A DNA stretch of 64,000 nt from Butyrivibrio sp. Su6 (GTDB taxonomy: Bacteria > Bacillota > Clostridia > Lachnospirales > Lachnospiraceae), in assembly GCF_900108105.1 (NCBI RefSeq), contig NZ_FNUR01000004.1, positions 197,781 to 261,780 of the forward strand, read 5' to 3'. The notes beneath the pieces were generated by a model, which saw only the letters and a program-made list of their open reading frames with translations, did not search any database and was not told the origin of the DNA. A program made the translations under genes and the position numbers. This document shows, in pieces, positions 42,900 through 51,266 of this stretch (position 1 is the stretch's first letter; each line of letters begins with the position of its first letter).

Positions 42900-44717
42900 C
42901 TAAAAATGCTTTTTTATATCTTCGAAGAAGCTGCAGTCTTCCTCGCAAATATCTGATTCTTTGCCGCCTTTTATGAAAACAGGATATTTTTCCAATATAG
43001 AATCTACGATTTGCCCGCCTTCATATTTCTTTTGACTAAAAAATCCTGTCCACTCTCCACTTGGCAAATACAACCGCCTGTTATTTATGCCTTCCTCAAA
43101 TATAGGCGCAACCAGCAAATCTTCGCCAAAAAAGTATTCCTCTTCCCATTCAAATGAGTTGCAATCTTCCGGGTTGATCATAAATAAAGGTTTCATCAAC
43201 GGTTGTCCATTTTCAGCCGCCTTTACTGCTTCTTTATATATGTAGGGCAATAGCTTCATCCTAAGATGATGCCATTTTCTTATTTCATCAATGAAGCCCG
43301 GTGCCTTGTATGATTCTGCGATATTCCAAGGGCTTCTTTCATTATTACCTTCTGCACTTGGCAATAGCTCTTTAAACTGGCCGCCATCCGGTTCAGAATG
43401 CCATTGCATTATCGGGCAAAAGCAGGCAAATTGAGTTGATTTTAGATATAAATCCATAGTTGGCAACGGTCCTGCAAATCCCCCTATATCAAATCCCCAG
43501 AATATTATGCCTGAGCAAGCCGCTGAAATTGCAGCTGTATACGCATTTCTTAGTTCTTCATATGTTGATTGATGATCTCCTGCCCATAAAATAGGCGTTC
43601 TCTGAGTTCCTGTATAACCCGCTCTTGAAAACAGTACGTGTTCTTTCCCAATTGCCTCATAGTATGAATTTATATACTGCTGACAATACGAGTTCTTTAG
43701 CTCTTTTCCTGTTTTTTGGTCAAAAGATATTACATCATCTTCATATATAAACTCTCCGCCATCAGTTTTGAAACCATCTATTCCCATATCAAGAAGGTAC
43801 TTACGCTTTGCAAACCATGATTTTTTAGTATCAGGATTAGAGAAATCAGGCACAAGCGATCCGGCAAACCAGTTGCCTTCAAGAATCCTATATGGTGTTC
43901 CATCTTTTTTATACAGGCAAAGCTTGTTCTTTATAGCGTATTCCTCATCCATTGTGTTTTGAGAATTATGTACGCCTTCTTCCATCTTCTTATATACGGG
44001 GATCTGCCACAGTACAGTATGAATCCCTTTTTCTTTCAGCTTTTGGACCATTTCCTTAGGATTGGTCCAATATTTGCTTTCCGAAAAATCCAGATCCTCA
44101 TATCTTAATTCTTCATTTCCATCTATTTCTCTGCATTTTGCACCGTTCCATATATAGAATGTCGCTTCGTCACTCCAGGCTTCAAGTACCAGAACTGACG
44201 CAGGAAAATCGTATTTTTCAAGTTTTTTGACGACATCCTCAACATCTTTTTGTGAATTCCAGCGATTGGCTGAAATCCATGGTCCAAAGGCATATTTTGG
44301 TGGAACACTTATTTTCCCCAGATAGTTGTTAAACTCGCTTATGATATCTATGGGTGCGCCTGTAAACAGCATTGCTGAAGCATCATTGGGAAAAGCACAC
44401 CTGATCTCATGGTTAAATTCAAATGTAGTAACACAATCCGTCTCTACAAATAGTCCCCAACCTGTATCAGTAAAGAAAAAAGGAACGCTGCAATATGTTT
44501 TTTCTCCCTGATTGCAAAACTTCTCTTCCACACGGTTAATGCATTTATGGCCTTTCTGATCTATATGATCAAACTTCTCTCCAAGTCCATATACGTGATT
44601 GTAACTGGTTTTAATAGTGATATTCCTTTGTTGACCATCTTTGCTGTATTCTATTGTCAGCAAGTCATTTTCTAGTTGAATTTCCTCTTTATCTTTTTCT
44701 AAATCCAGCTCTATCAT
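42900..44717 (-). CDS. GH31 alpha-xylosidase/alpha-glucosidase
   Basis: A cytoplasmic GH31 enzyme of 605 residues. The nucleophile Asp is in DGFKTDGGEF; the KTD-x-GE form is close to YicI-type alpha-xylosidases (KTDFGE), with Gly in place of Phe, and the acid/base Asp is in WAGDHQ. It differs clearly from the other GH31 of this operon (WNDMNEP type), so the two probably have complementary specificities. It overlaps the LacI gene by 4 bp (ATGA), showing translational coupling. Isoprimeverose-like or other alpha-linked xylose compounds are possible substrates, but this is inference. Confidence 0.85.
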   Translation of the reverse strand: MIELDLEKDKEEIQLENDLLTIEYSKDGQQRNITIKTSYNHVYGLGEKFDHIDQKGHKCINRVEEKFCNQGEKTYCSVPFFFTDTGWGLFVETDCVTTFEFNHEIRCAFPNDASAMLFTGAPIDIISEFNNYLGKISVPPKYAFGPWISANRWNSQKDVEDVVKKLEKYDFPASVLVLEAWSDEATFYIWNGAKCREIDGNEELRYEDLDFSESKYWTNPKEMVQKLKEKGIHTVLWQIPVYKKMEEGVHNSQNTMDEEYAIKNKLCLYKKDGTPYRILEGNWFAGSLVPDFSNPDTKKSWFAKRKYLLDMGIDGFKTDGGEFIYEDDVISFDQKTGKELKNSYCQQYINSYYEAIGKEHVLFSRAGYTGTQRTPILWAGDHQSTYEELRNAYTAAISAACSGIIFWGFDIGGFAGPLPTMDLYLKSTQFACFCPIMQWHSEPDGGQFKELLPSAEGNNERSPWNIAESYKAPGFIDEIRKWHHLRMKLLPYIYKEAVKAAENGQPLMKPLFMINPEDCNSFEWEEEYFFGEDLLVAPIFEEGINNRRLYLPSGEWTGFFSQKKYEGGQIVDSILEKYPVFIKGGKESDICEEDCSFFEDIKKHF

Positions 44718-45736
44718 TGAAGTTCCCTAACACTTTCTCTCTCTATTACTTCAAATGGAATTATTATGTCCTGTTTGGGATAAGACTTATCTTCAAGTGA
44801 TCTTGACAGTATTTCAACAGCAAGTCGGCCTTTTCCATAGATATCCTGCTTGATAGTAGTTAATCCAGGTGTAATGTACTTGGAGATTTCCAAGTCATCA
44901 AACCCGATAACTGAATAGTCAGCAGGAACATTTTTGCCCATTTTGTGGAATCCTTTAATTGCGCCAATTGCTAAAACATCCGCAGTAGTCACTATTCCTG
45001 ATACTGGAATACTGTCTTTTACAATTCTCTCTGCAATATCAATTCCGCTGTCAAAATCAACTTCTCCTTCAAAAATCAGGTCTTTATCATAGCGGATCCC
45101 ATATTCAGAAAGCGCTCTTTTGTAGCCTTCATGTCGCTTTTTAATTACTCCATCTTCCTTCATCTTTCCGGAAAGGAATCCTACTTTTTTATGATGTTTA
45201 TCAAGCATATATTTTGTGGCAAGGTATCCACCAAGTTCGTCGTCTATTCTGATGTTATGAAAGCTCTCATCCTTACAATAGCTATCTATAAGAACTGCAG
45301 GAATCCCTATCTTCCTGAACTGATCAAAAAACTCGTCAGGATATACCCCAATAGCTATTACTGCATCAAGATTTCTCTCGTAGACATGCTTTATATAGGA
45401 CTCATCTACATTAGTACCCGAGATCAAAATATGATAGCCAATCTTTCTTGCATAGTATTCGATCGAACTGATTATTTCACTATAAAAGCTGTTATGAAAC
45501 ATCAGCTGACTGCCGGGCTCGGTCTGTGGGATAACAACACCTATCATCTTTGAAGTTTTATTTGTCAGAGATGCCGCGCCCAAATCCGGAACATAGTTCA
45601 GTTCCTCCATGGCTTTTTTTACTCTTGCCTTTGTTTCCTCAGTAATAGGCTTATTAGAGTTATTTAATATGTACGAAACTGTTGCTTTTGACACTCCAGC
45701 TCGTTCAGCCACATCCTTTAAGGTAGTTTTTTTCAT
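44714..45736 (-). CDS. LacI-family transcriptional regulator
   Basis: A LacI-type repressor of 340 residues. The N-terminal helix-turn-helix and hinge read TLKDVAERAGVSKATVSYILNN, shown here by its core VAERAGVSKATVSYIL, followed by a sugar-binding periplasmic-like domain. It is the first gene of the operon LacI - GH31 - binding protein - permeases - GH31, so it controls its own operon, most likely through the perfect palindrome 15 bp upstream of its start. Confidence 0.92.
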   Translation of the reverse strand: MKKTTLKDVAERAGVSKATVSYILNNSNKPITEETKARVKKAMEELNYVPDLGAASLTNKTSKMIGVVIPQTEPGSQLMFHNSFYSEIISSIEYYARKIGYHILISGTNVDESYIKHVYERNLDAVIAIGVYPDEFFDQFRKIGIPAVLIDSYCKDESFHNIRIDDELGGYLATKYMLDKHHKKVGFLSGKMKEDGVIKKRHEGYKRALSEYGIRYDKDLIFEGEVDFDSGIDIAERIVKDSIPVSGIVTTADVLAIGAIKGFHKMGKNVPADYSVIGFDDLEISKYITPGLTTIKQDIYGKGRLAVEILSRSLEDKSYPKQDIIIPFEVIERESVRELQ

Positions 45737-45751
45737 CTAGTATCCTCGCTC

Positions 45752-45767
45752 ATTTAACCGGTTAAAT
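45752..45767. promoter_or_regulatory. LacI-type operator upstream of the GH31/ABC operon
   Basis: A perfect 16-bp palindrome, ATTTAACCGGTTAAAT, with the central CG typical of LacI-family operators. It lies just before the LacI start. Confidence 0.78.
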
Positions 45768-45867
45768 AAATAATAAATCCATTCTGCGATAAATTCAATA
45801 CTATATTTTATTTTTTCTTTTAAACTTTTAGTGTATTCTTATACTAAAGATTAGCAGGAGGTGCACT

Positions 45868-46149
45868 ATGGAGATTACAGAAAAACTAGACGCATTATTA
45901 GAAAAAGCCGGCAAAGACAGTATTCTCAAAGACAAACTTTTAGCTACAAGAAAGTCTCTCAACCCCATTGCCGACTTTTGCGATATTGCAAATGAATATG
46001 GTATTCAGATAAGCGTTATGGATATAGTAAATCAGGGAGAAGAATTCTACGCAGAAATTAAGCGCAGCACCAATGGCGGCGGTGAAAACTCTCCTGATCT
46101 TGATTTTCAGAATGATGAGTATTCTATTTTTATGATGAGATTACAGTGA
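45868..46149 (+). CDS. Nif11-like small protein
   Basis: A protein of 93 residues with a strong AGGAGG site. Residues 5-60 resemble the Nif11 domain (LEKAGKDSILKDKLLAT, then FCDIANEYGIQIS), a domain used as leader in many modified peptide precursors. A Gly-Gly-Gly at about residues 71-73 is followed by 20 residues (ENSPDLDFQNDEYSI...). The tail has only two serines and no cysteine, so it does not look like a lanthipeptide core. No modifying enzyme is seen nearby. It may be a stand-alone Nif11 protein. It overlaps the next, convergent gene by 9 bp. Confidence 0.6.
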   Translation: MEITEKLDALLEKAGKDSILKDKLLATRKSLNPIADFCDIANEYGIQISVMDIVNQGEEFYAEIKRSTNGGGENSPDLDFQNDEYSIFMMRLQ

Positions 46150-46548
46150 GGATCTTTTCCCAATAAAATGCATCGAGCCTTTTCGGTCTTGAGCATCTTC
46201 CTCTGCGTCCTTAATTCCTGCATTGTTATATTCCATCAGAAACTTACTTTTGCACTGTTCACATAGCTTTCCATTAAGTACAGGTTTTTTGCAAATTTTA
46301 CATGAAGCCAGACCCAGGTTTCCATTAATAGAAATCTTTTCTTCTATGATCCATTTTTTTATTTTTTCAGTTGAAATCCCGGTAGAAAGGCTGATAGCAG
46401 TACCGGTAGACCTTGGATTATTTCTCAGAAACTCCGTAACCTTTGAAATCTCTTCGATTTCTTTTTTCTGACAAGATGGGCAAATAAAATTATGCATCTC
46501 GATCTGCATAAATAACATGCCACACTCTTTGCAAATATTGTACCCCAT
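46141..46548 (-). CDS. Flagellar-operon-type zinc protein (YvyF-like)
   Basis: A protein of about 135 residues with two zinc motifs: CKECGMLF...CPSCQKK near the N-terminus and CKICKKPV...CEQCKSKF near the C-terminus, with a MerR/helix-turn-helix-like middle (TGTAISLSTGISTEKIKKWI). This matches the TIGR03826/YvyF family, often encoded in flagellar operons beside flgM. No flagellar genes are visible in this window. The ATG at 46548 follows GGGGAGGAG and is preferred to the frame from 46584. Confidence 0.75.
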   Translation of the reverse strand: MGYNICKECGMLFMQIEMHNFICPSCQKKEIEEISKVTEFLRNNPRSTGTAISLSTGISTEKIKKWIIEEKISINGNLGLASCKICKKPVLNGKLCEQCKSKFLMEYNNAGIKDAEEDAQDRKGSMHFIGKRSSL

Positions 46549-46737
46549 TTGTAGACTCCTCCCCGAACAGGTGCTTAAAAGCATCCCTTACTTTTAGATA
46601 TTTCCGATAGGAGCCCCCTCTGTTATCGAAAACTTTTCATACACAGCTCTAGATTATATCATCATTTCAGCCTAGTTGGAATAGTGTAAAAGGCTTGATT
46701 GATAGAAACTACTGCAGCCATTTCAGTGTCATATGCG

Positions 46738-47595
46738 TTATTTACTAGCTCTTCTCTGAACCATAAACTCACGAACATTTTTAGATTCCTCAAAATCCAG
46801 AGAGAATCCTAATTTCTCTGCCACATACACTGAAAGCTCTTCAAAGAAATCGTACATCAAAAAGAGTTTTTCCCACATATCCTCGTAATCTCCTTTTGGG
46901 AACATCCCCTCGAATCGGGTCATCTCTTCTTCTGCCAGATAATTTTTTAAATACTTGCAGCACGCACCTGTTGTAACTTGGAAACCATTGTCTATGCCGA
47001 TTTTCCAATTGATCATCTTGAGAAACATGTTCATCATGTACTCTTCCATCATACGGCGCGCATAGTAGAATTCATGCCTACATAGCCCTTTTGTCACATA
47101 GTTGCTTATCCAACGAAACTCATTAACTGTTCCGAAAAATTCAAATTCGGTTGGCTTCTTAATATAAAAACATTCCTTGGAAGTTATATCCACAAGCTCC
47201 TTATAATCATCCTTATTTACCAAAACAGTCCGAGGCTCTGTAAACTCTACCTGTTTTCCTATCTCACTCACATCTATAAATGTCAGATCGATCCTGTTGC
47301 CATCCTTATACTGTGTGAGGTAAGCAAAGCGCGATCTGCCATTGTAATCATAGGGCTCGGCATAGTAATCATCAGGCATTTGCATTATAAGGATATCTCC
47401 GAATCGTTTCATGTAATCGTGGTCCCTGGTAAACTCGCGGATGTCAGATACAAAAAAAGTGATGTCAAAATCTGAAAATTCATCGTGAACCGCTCCCTTT
47501 GTAACATTTGAGCCTTCCATGGTCACTGCACGAATCCGCTTATCTTCCATTGCAGTTTTCAAGATCAAATCATACATTTCGTCATAAGATTTCAT
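46738..47595 (-). CDS. Aminoglycoside 6-adenylyltransferase-like protein (ANT(6)/AadE family)
   Basis: A nucleotidyltransferase of about 285 residues, the usual length of ANT(6). The N-terminal active-site pattern is EGSNVTKGAVHDEFSDFDI, with Gly-Ser and the Asp-x-Asp metal ligands. The C-terminal helical domain follows family spacing. Known members adenylylate streptomycin, but many chromosomal Firmicutes homologues are untested, so resistance is not assured. The start at 47595 is chosen by similarity to family N-termini (MKSYDEMYDLILKTA). No mobile element flanks the gene. Confidence 0.83.
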   Translation of the reverse strand: MKSYDEMYDLILKTAMEDKRIRAVTMEGSNVTKGAVHDEFSDFDITFFVSDIREFTRDHDYMKRFGDILIMQMPDDYYAEPYDYNGRSRFAYLTQYKDGNRIDLTFIDVSEIGKQVEFTEPRTVLVNKDDYKELVDITSKECFYIKKPTEFEFFGTVNEFRWISNYVTKGLCRHEFYYARRMMEEYMMNMFLKMINWKIGIDNGFQVTTGACCKYLKNYLAEEEMTRFEGMFPKGDYEDMWEKLFLMYDFFEELSVYVAEKLGFSLDFEESKNVREFMVQRRASK

Positions 47596-47717
47596 ACACA
47601 ATTCTGCTTCCACTCTTCATATATTTGTTCTTCATCATAGTCGGACAAAAGCCCTTCCATCCCTAAAAAAGATCACTCATATCCCTCTCCTTTATATGAC
47701 TGACAAAATCCTGAATC

Positions 47718-48806
47718 TCATCTTCCGATAGTCAGCTTTATCAGGTTTGGATATTCGCTGCTTTCCAGCCATTCATAACTGATTTTTTCCGTTAATCCTT
47801 TCAAAATAGAAAGTCCGAGATCATCTTCTGTTGAAGTTATATCAAAACGAGGTCCATTATAACTGAATGCCAGTTCAGCAACCTCACTCTGTTCTGAATA
47901 TTCACATACCGTATTGATGCTCAAATCATTCATTCCTGATACAAGAATACGCATAACTTCCTCAAACATGAGCGTAATATGTTTGGCCATCTTTGGAGCA
48001 ATCTGATTTCTACTGCAATAAGCTGAAATTTCGCCTACTACGCTGAGAAAATTATAATCACGACTATTAATATCAAGTTCCAACACCTTTAGTCTATGTA
48101 TAAATCGTCGAGTATTCTCCCCTTTTGGATTATCAAATATCTGCTCAGGACTTCCATCTTCATATATTTTTCCTTCATCCATGAAAAATACACGGTTACA
48201 GATGCTTTTGGCAAAATGCATCTCATGAGTAACAATCAGCATAGTTTTGCCAGTTTGAGCCAGGTCCCTGATAGCAGATTGCACCTCTCCAACCATTGTG
48301 GGATCAAGAGCACTAGTAGGTTCATCAAGCAAGATCACATCAGGATCCATCGCTAAAGCTCTAGCGATGGCCACGCGCTGTTTCTGGCCACCAGAAAGCT
48401 GATCAGGATAGTTTAATGCCTTTTCGCTAAGACCAACTTTTTTGAGCAGTTCCATGCCTCTATCATATGCTTGCTGCCTTGATTTGCCCAAAAAATCCAC
48501 AGGTGCCAGCATCACGTTTTCTATTACCGTTTTATGATCAAACAAGTTAAAGCTCTGAAACACCATCCCCATCTTCTGTCGAACCTTGTTAATATCAGTC
48601 TTGGGATCAGTGATTTCCATATCATCCAACCAGATTCTTCCCTCGGTCGGTTTCTCTAATTGGTTGATACAACGCAGCAGCGTACTTTTTCCAGTTCCCG
48701 ATGGCCCAATTACAGATATAACATCCCCGTCATGTATTTCAACGCTAACATCCTTAAGTGGAGTGACATCTTGATATGACTTTTTCAAGTGCTCTATTCT
48801 GATCAT
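47718..48806 (-). CDS. Polar amino-acid ABC transporter ATPase with a C-terminal HATPase-like domain
   Basis: The ATPase of an amino-acid importer (GlnQ/HisP type), with Walker A GPSGTGKS, signature LSGGQKQRVAIARALA, Walker B VILLDEPTSALDP and the switch His in IVTHEM. Residues 1-240 are the normal ATPase. About 115 extra residues follow; these resemble an RsbW-type HATPase domain (FEEVMRILVSG, then DDLGLSILKGL) with the key Asn of the N-box missing. The ATG at 48806 overlaps the permease stop (TGATG). The tail might sense or modulate transport; its role is unknown. Confidence 0.85.
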   Translation of the reverse strand: MIRIEHLKKSYQDVTPLKDVSVEIHDGDVISVIGPSGTGKSTLLRCINQLEKPTEGRIWLDDMEITDPKTDINKVRQKMGMVFQSFNLFDHKTVIENVMLAPVDFLGKSRQQAYDRGMELLKKVGLSEKALNYPDQLSGGQKQRVAIARALAMDPDVILLDEPTSALDPTMVGEVQSAIRDLAQTGKTMLIVTHEMHFAKSICNRVFFMDEGKIYEDGSPEQIFDNPKGENTRRFIHRLKVLELDINSRDYNFLSVVGEISAYCSRNQIAPKMAKHITLMFEEVMRILVSGMNDLSINTVCEYSEQSEVAELAFSYNGPRFDITSTEDDLGLSILKGLTEKISYEWLESSEYPNLIKLTIGR

Positions 48807-50362
48807 CAATGCTTGATTCCCTTCAAAATCTCTGACTCTTTACGACGTTTAGGATTGATATTCACACTAATTCTCCCAACCCCAAAGCCAACCAGCGTTT
48901 CCAACGCGAAATATATAACCGTAATGGCAATTAGTGGAAAAAATGCTTCATATGTACGTCCTCGTACAATATCTCCTATTTTTGTAAGATCCTGCACTGC
49001 AATGTAACCAACTATTGATGTCGACTTAATCAAACTAACGATTTCCCCTTTATATGCAGGTAGCACAAAAGGCATTGCCTGTGGCAGGATAATCTTGTAG
49101 AAGGTTTGACGTTCTGAATACCCAAGCGCATATGCTCCTTCATACTGTCCGATTCCAACTGCACCTACACCTGTCTTTAATAAACCGAACACAGAAGCTC
49201 CAAATGTTAGAGTAAAGCCAATTATAGCCACTAATACACCATTAATGGCTATTGAACCAAATATTACGTAAAAAAGAATCATAAGCAGCACTACCATTGG
49301 CATGCCCTGTATCAACCACATAAAAAATTGTGTAACAATGTTGGCCACGGGATTACCGTTTCGGCATGACATAAATACCACAAATCCTAGCGCTGTTCCA
49401 AACAGTACTGCAAATATCGTAATAAGCAGAGTCGTCAGAATTCCTTTTTGAAATAATTGCCAGCGATTTTCTCGTATAAAGGTCTTATTAAAGCTTTCAC
49501 TGATACTATCCCAAAAAGAATCGTTATACTCGGCGTTTTCTTTGAGAATCATAGCAACAGTGCCCCCGGAAAAGTTAGGCTTTGAGAAAAGAACGCTTTC
49601 GGCACGTTCAGGTGTAATACTGATGCCGGCTAATGCAAAATCACATTTACTTGTCTGAATTGCTGGCAGTATCCCGTCAAAATTCATGTCTATGATGTCA
49701 AGACCGTACCCGCTGTATTCACAGAACATAGCGGCAAGCTCAATATCATATCCTACCACCTTACCATCTCTCATATACTCAAATGGTGCATATCCCGATT
49801 CTGTCGCCAGTTTAAGAACACCTTTTTTTGCTTCCAGCCTGCTAATATCCGGCATCGTCTTATCTGCCTCATTTTCACTGAACCACTTGACTGAAAGCTC
49901 TTCAAGGGTTTCTTCGGGAAGGTGCTCCAAAAATGCATTAAATTGATCCCTTAGCTGTTCTCCATCCCGAGTCTTAGGAAATATTGGTGCAAAATCATAA
50001 CTATCAAGATACTCTGGCAAATATACAACATACTTGCTCTCACGCATCAATATTTGAGCCACAGCCTCATCAACAATAAAAGCATCAATCTTTTTACCTA
50101 TGAGAGCCGCCAATAGATCAGCTTTACCATTGTAGTATTCCAAATGAGCTTCCGGCATTTTTTCACGTACAGATGCATCGAAACTGGTGCCGGTCTGAAC
50201 ACCTATCCGCTTTCCGTTCAGATCTGATAAAGAATCAATCACATGGTCATTCTGCTCCGACGCCGTACATATAACCGATTCCTTTAATACTATCAGGATA
50301 CCGACAAGAACAGCTGCCAATAAAAAGAGAATCGTTGACTTTCCAATAGTTTTTTTCTTCAT
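48806..50362 (-). CDS. Fused amino-acid binding protein and permease
   Basis: A single protein of about 518 residues combining binding and membrane parts of a polar amino-acid importer. After an N-terminal anchor come about 150 residues that look like the second lobe of a family-3 binding protein (LSDLNGKRIGVQTGTSF...), then about 120 like the first lobe (GYAPFEYMRDGKVVGYDIELAA, FALAGISITPERAESVLFSKP), then a GlnP/HisM permease of about 230 residues. The lobes are thus in the reverse of the usual order. The ATG at 50362 follows AGGGAAG. It pairs with the ATPase that overlaps its end. Confidence 0.85.
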   Translation of the reverse strand: MKKKTIGKSTILFLLAAVLVGILIVLKESVICTASEQNDHVIDSLSDLNGKRIGVQTGTSFDASVREKMPEAHLEYYNGKADLLAALIGKKIDAFIVDEAVAQILMRESKYVVYLPEYLDSYDFAPIFPKTRDGEQLRDQFNAFLEHLPEETLEELSVKWFSENEADKTMPDISRLEAKKGVLKLATESGYAPFEYMRDGKVVGYDIELAAMFCEYSGYGLDIIDMNFDGILPAIQTSKCDFALAGISITPERAESVLFSKPNFSGGTVAMILKENAEYNDSFWDSISESFNKTFIRENRWQLFQKGILTTLLITIFAVLFGTALGFVVFMSCRNGNPVANIVTQFFMWLIQGMPMVVLLMILFYVIFGSIAINGVLVAIIGFTLTFGASVFGLLKTGVGAVGIGQYEGAYALGYSERQTFYKIILPQAMPFVLPAYKGEIVSLIKSTSIVGYIAVQDLTKIGDIVRGRTYEAFFPLIAITVIYFALETLVGFGVGRISVNINPKRRKESEILKGIKH

Positions 50363-50461
50363 ATAAATTAACTTCCCTGGCACTCGCAATCATCGTTATA
50401 TCGTGTTTCTATATGCTATTAATTATACATCCCATGGCTAAAGATTCAAGGAAACAGTGTT

Positions 50462-51115
50462 TTAATTGCCAAGCTGCATAAGCCTTGATTTTAGGCATCT
50501 GTATATTATTTCATTTCCGGCATCATTTGGATGAAGACCGTCAGGGCAATATCTTTCTCTTAAAAAATCCTCCTGGGGCTAAATCCCGCTTTCTTTATAC
50601 AGGTCTACTACAGGAAGCGAGTAATACTGCGCAACCTCGCGTATTATCTCAACATAGTCAGAAAGTGTCCCCCAATTGCGGATTCCTCTTTCGTTATAAA
50701 CTCTGTTCTCATCTGTTCTATGAAGAGGTGTCATTACAATAACCATTGCCTTGGGGTATTTTTTCAGTATTTTCTGATACAGGTCATGCAGTGCCCCATA
50801 GAAAGTGTCCGGTGTGCGATCGGTCATGCATCCCTTTGCTGCGTCTCCATGACCATAGTCGTTAGTCCCGCCAAATATCACGATAACATCAGCATCGTTG
50901 TCCATAGCATCAACTCTTGATGCGAAATACTGATCCATTCTCTCATCATAAGGAACCTGCTGATTGGCTATTCTTGTTCCTCCAATGCCATATCCCCTGC
51001 AAATGCATCCATCCTTCTCAAATCTTTTCCAGAAAAAGAACTCCGGAGAAGAAGCTCCATGTCCTTCTGTAATGCTGTCCCCAAGAAAGTTGATCTTTAA
51101 TCCTTCAAGTCTCAT
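50462..51115 (-). pseudogene. SGNH/GDSL hydrolase interrupted by an in-frame TAG
   Basis: A small esterase-like gene of the SGNH family. The first part (start ATG at 51115 after GGGAGGAG) has FLGDSITEGHG with the catalytic Ser, the block with Gly and the GGTNDYGHG block with Asn. The frame meets TAG at 50579-50581, then continues without a shift for 38 codons to TAA at 50462. The second part carries PDGLHPNDAG, the Asp and His of the catalytic triad. Without readthrough the enzyme cannot be active. It follows the LipO-type operon on the same strand, so it was probably a deacetylase for the same sugar. Confidence 0.82.
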
Positions 51116-51176
51116 TGCCTGTTGTACTCCTCCCAAATATCTTTAATACAGACAATTATAGTATTTTTTCTAAAAA

Positions 51177-51197
51177 TGGACCACTAATCCCGTCCCC
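51177..51197 (-). repeat. GGGACGGGATTAGTGGTCC repeat
   Basis: A short sequence on the minus strand, closely similar to that at 61435-61454 and sharing its GGGACGG head with the repeats at 19478 and 32158. It lies between the binding-protein gene and the interrupted hydrolase. Confidence 0.45.
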
Positions 51198-51266
51198 ATC
51201 CAGGCACAATCCTCCCCAATACTTAAGCTCCGGTAACATCTTAGCCATTTTGCCCCTCCAAACAAG

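Noticed and set aside
46617..46632. Riboswitch in front of the YvyF-like gene
   Set aside because: CGATA and TATCG can pair, but none of the conserved loops of c-di-GMP or other known riboswitches is present.
46590..46650. Sigma-28 promoter before the YvyF-like gene
   Set aside because: A TTCGATAA sequence with an upstream TAGA is present, but the spacing is off by about two bases and the upstream box is not TAAA.
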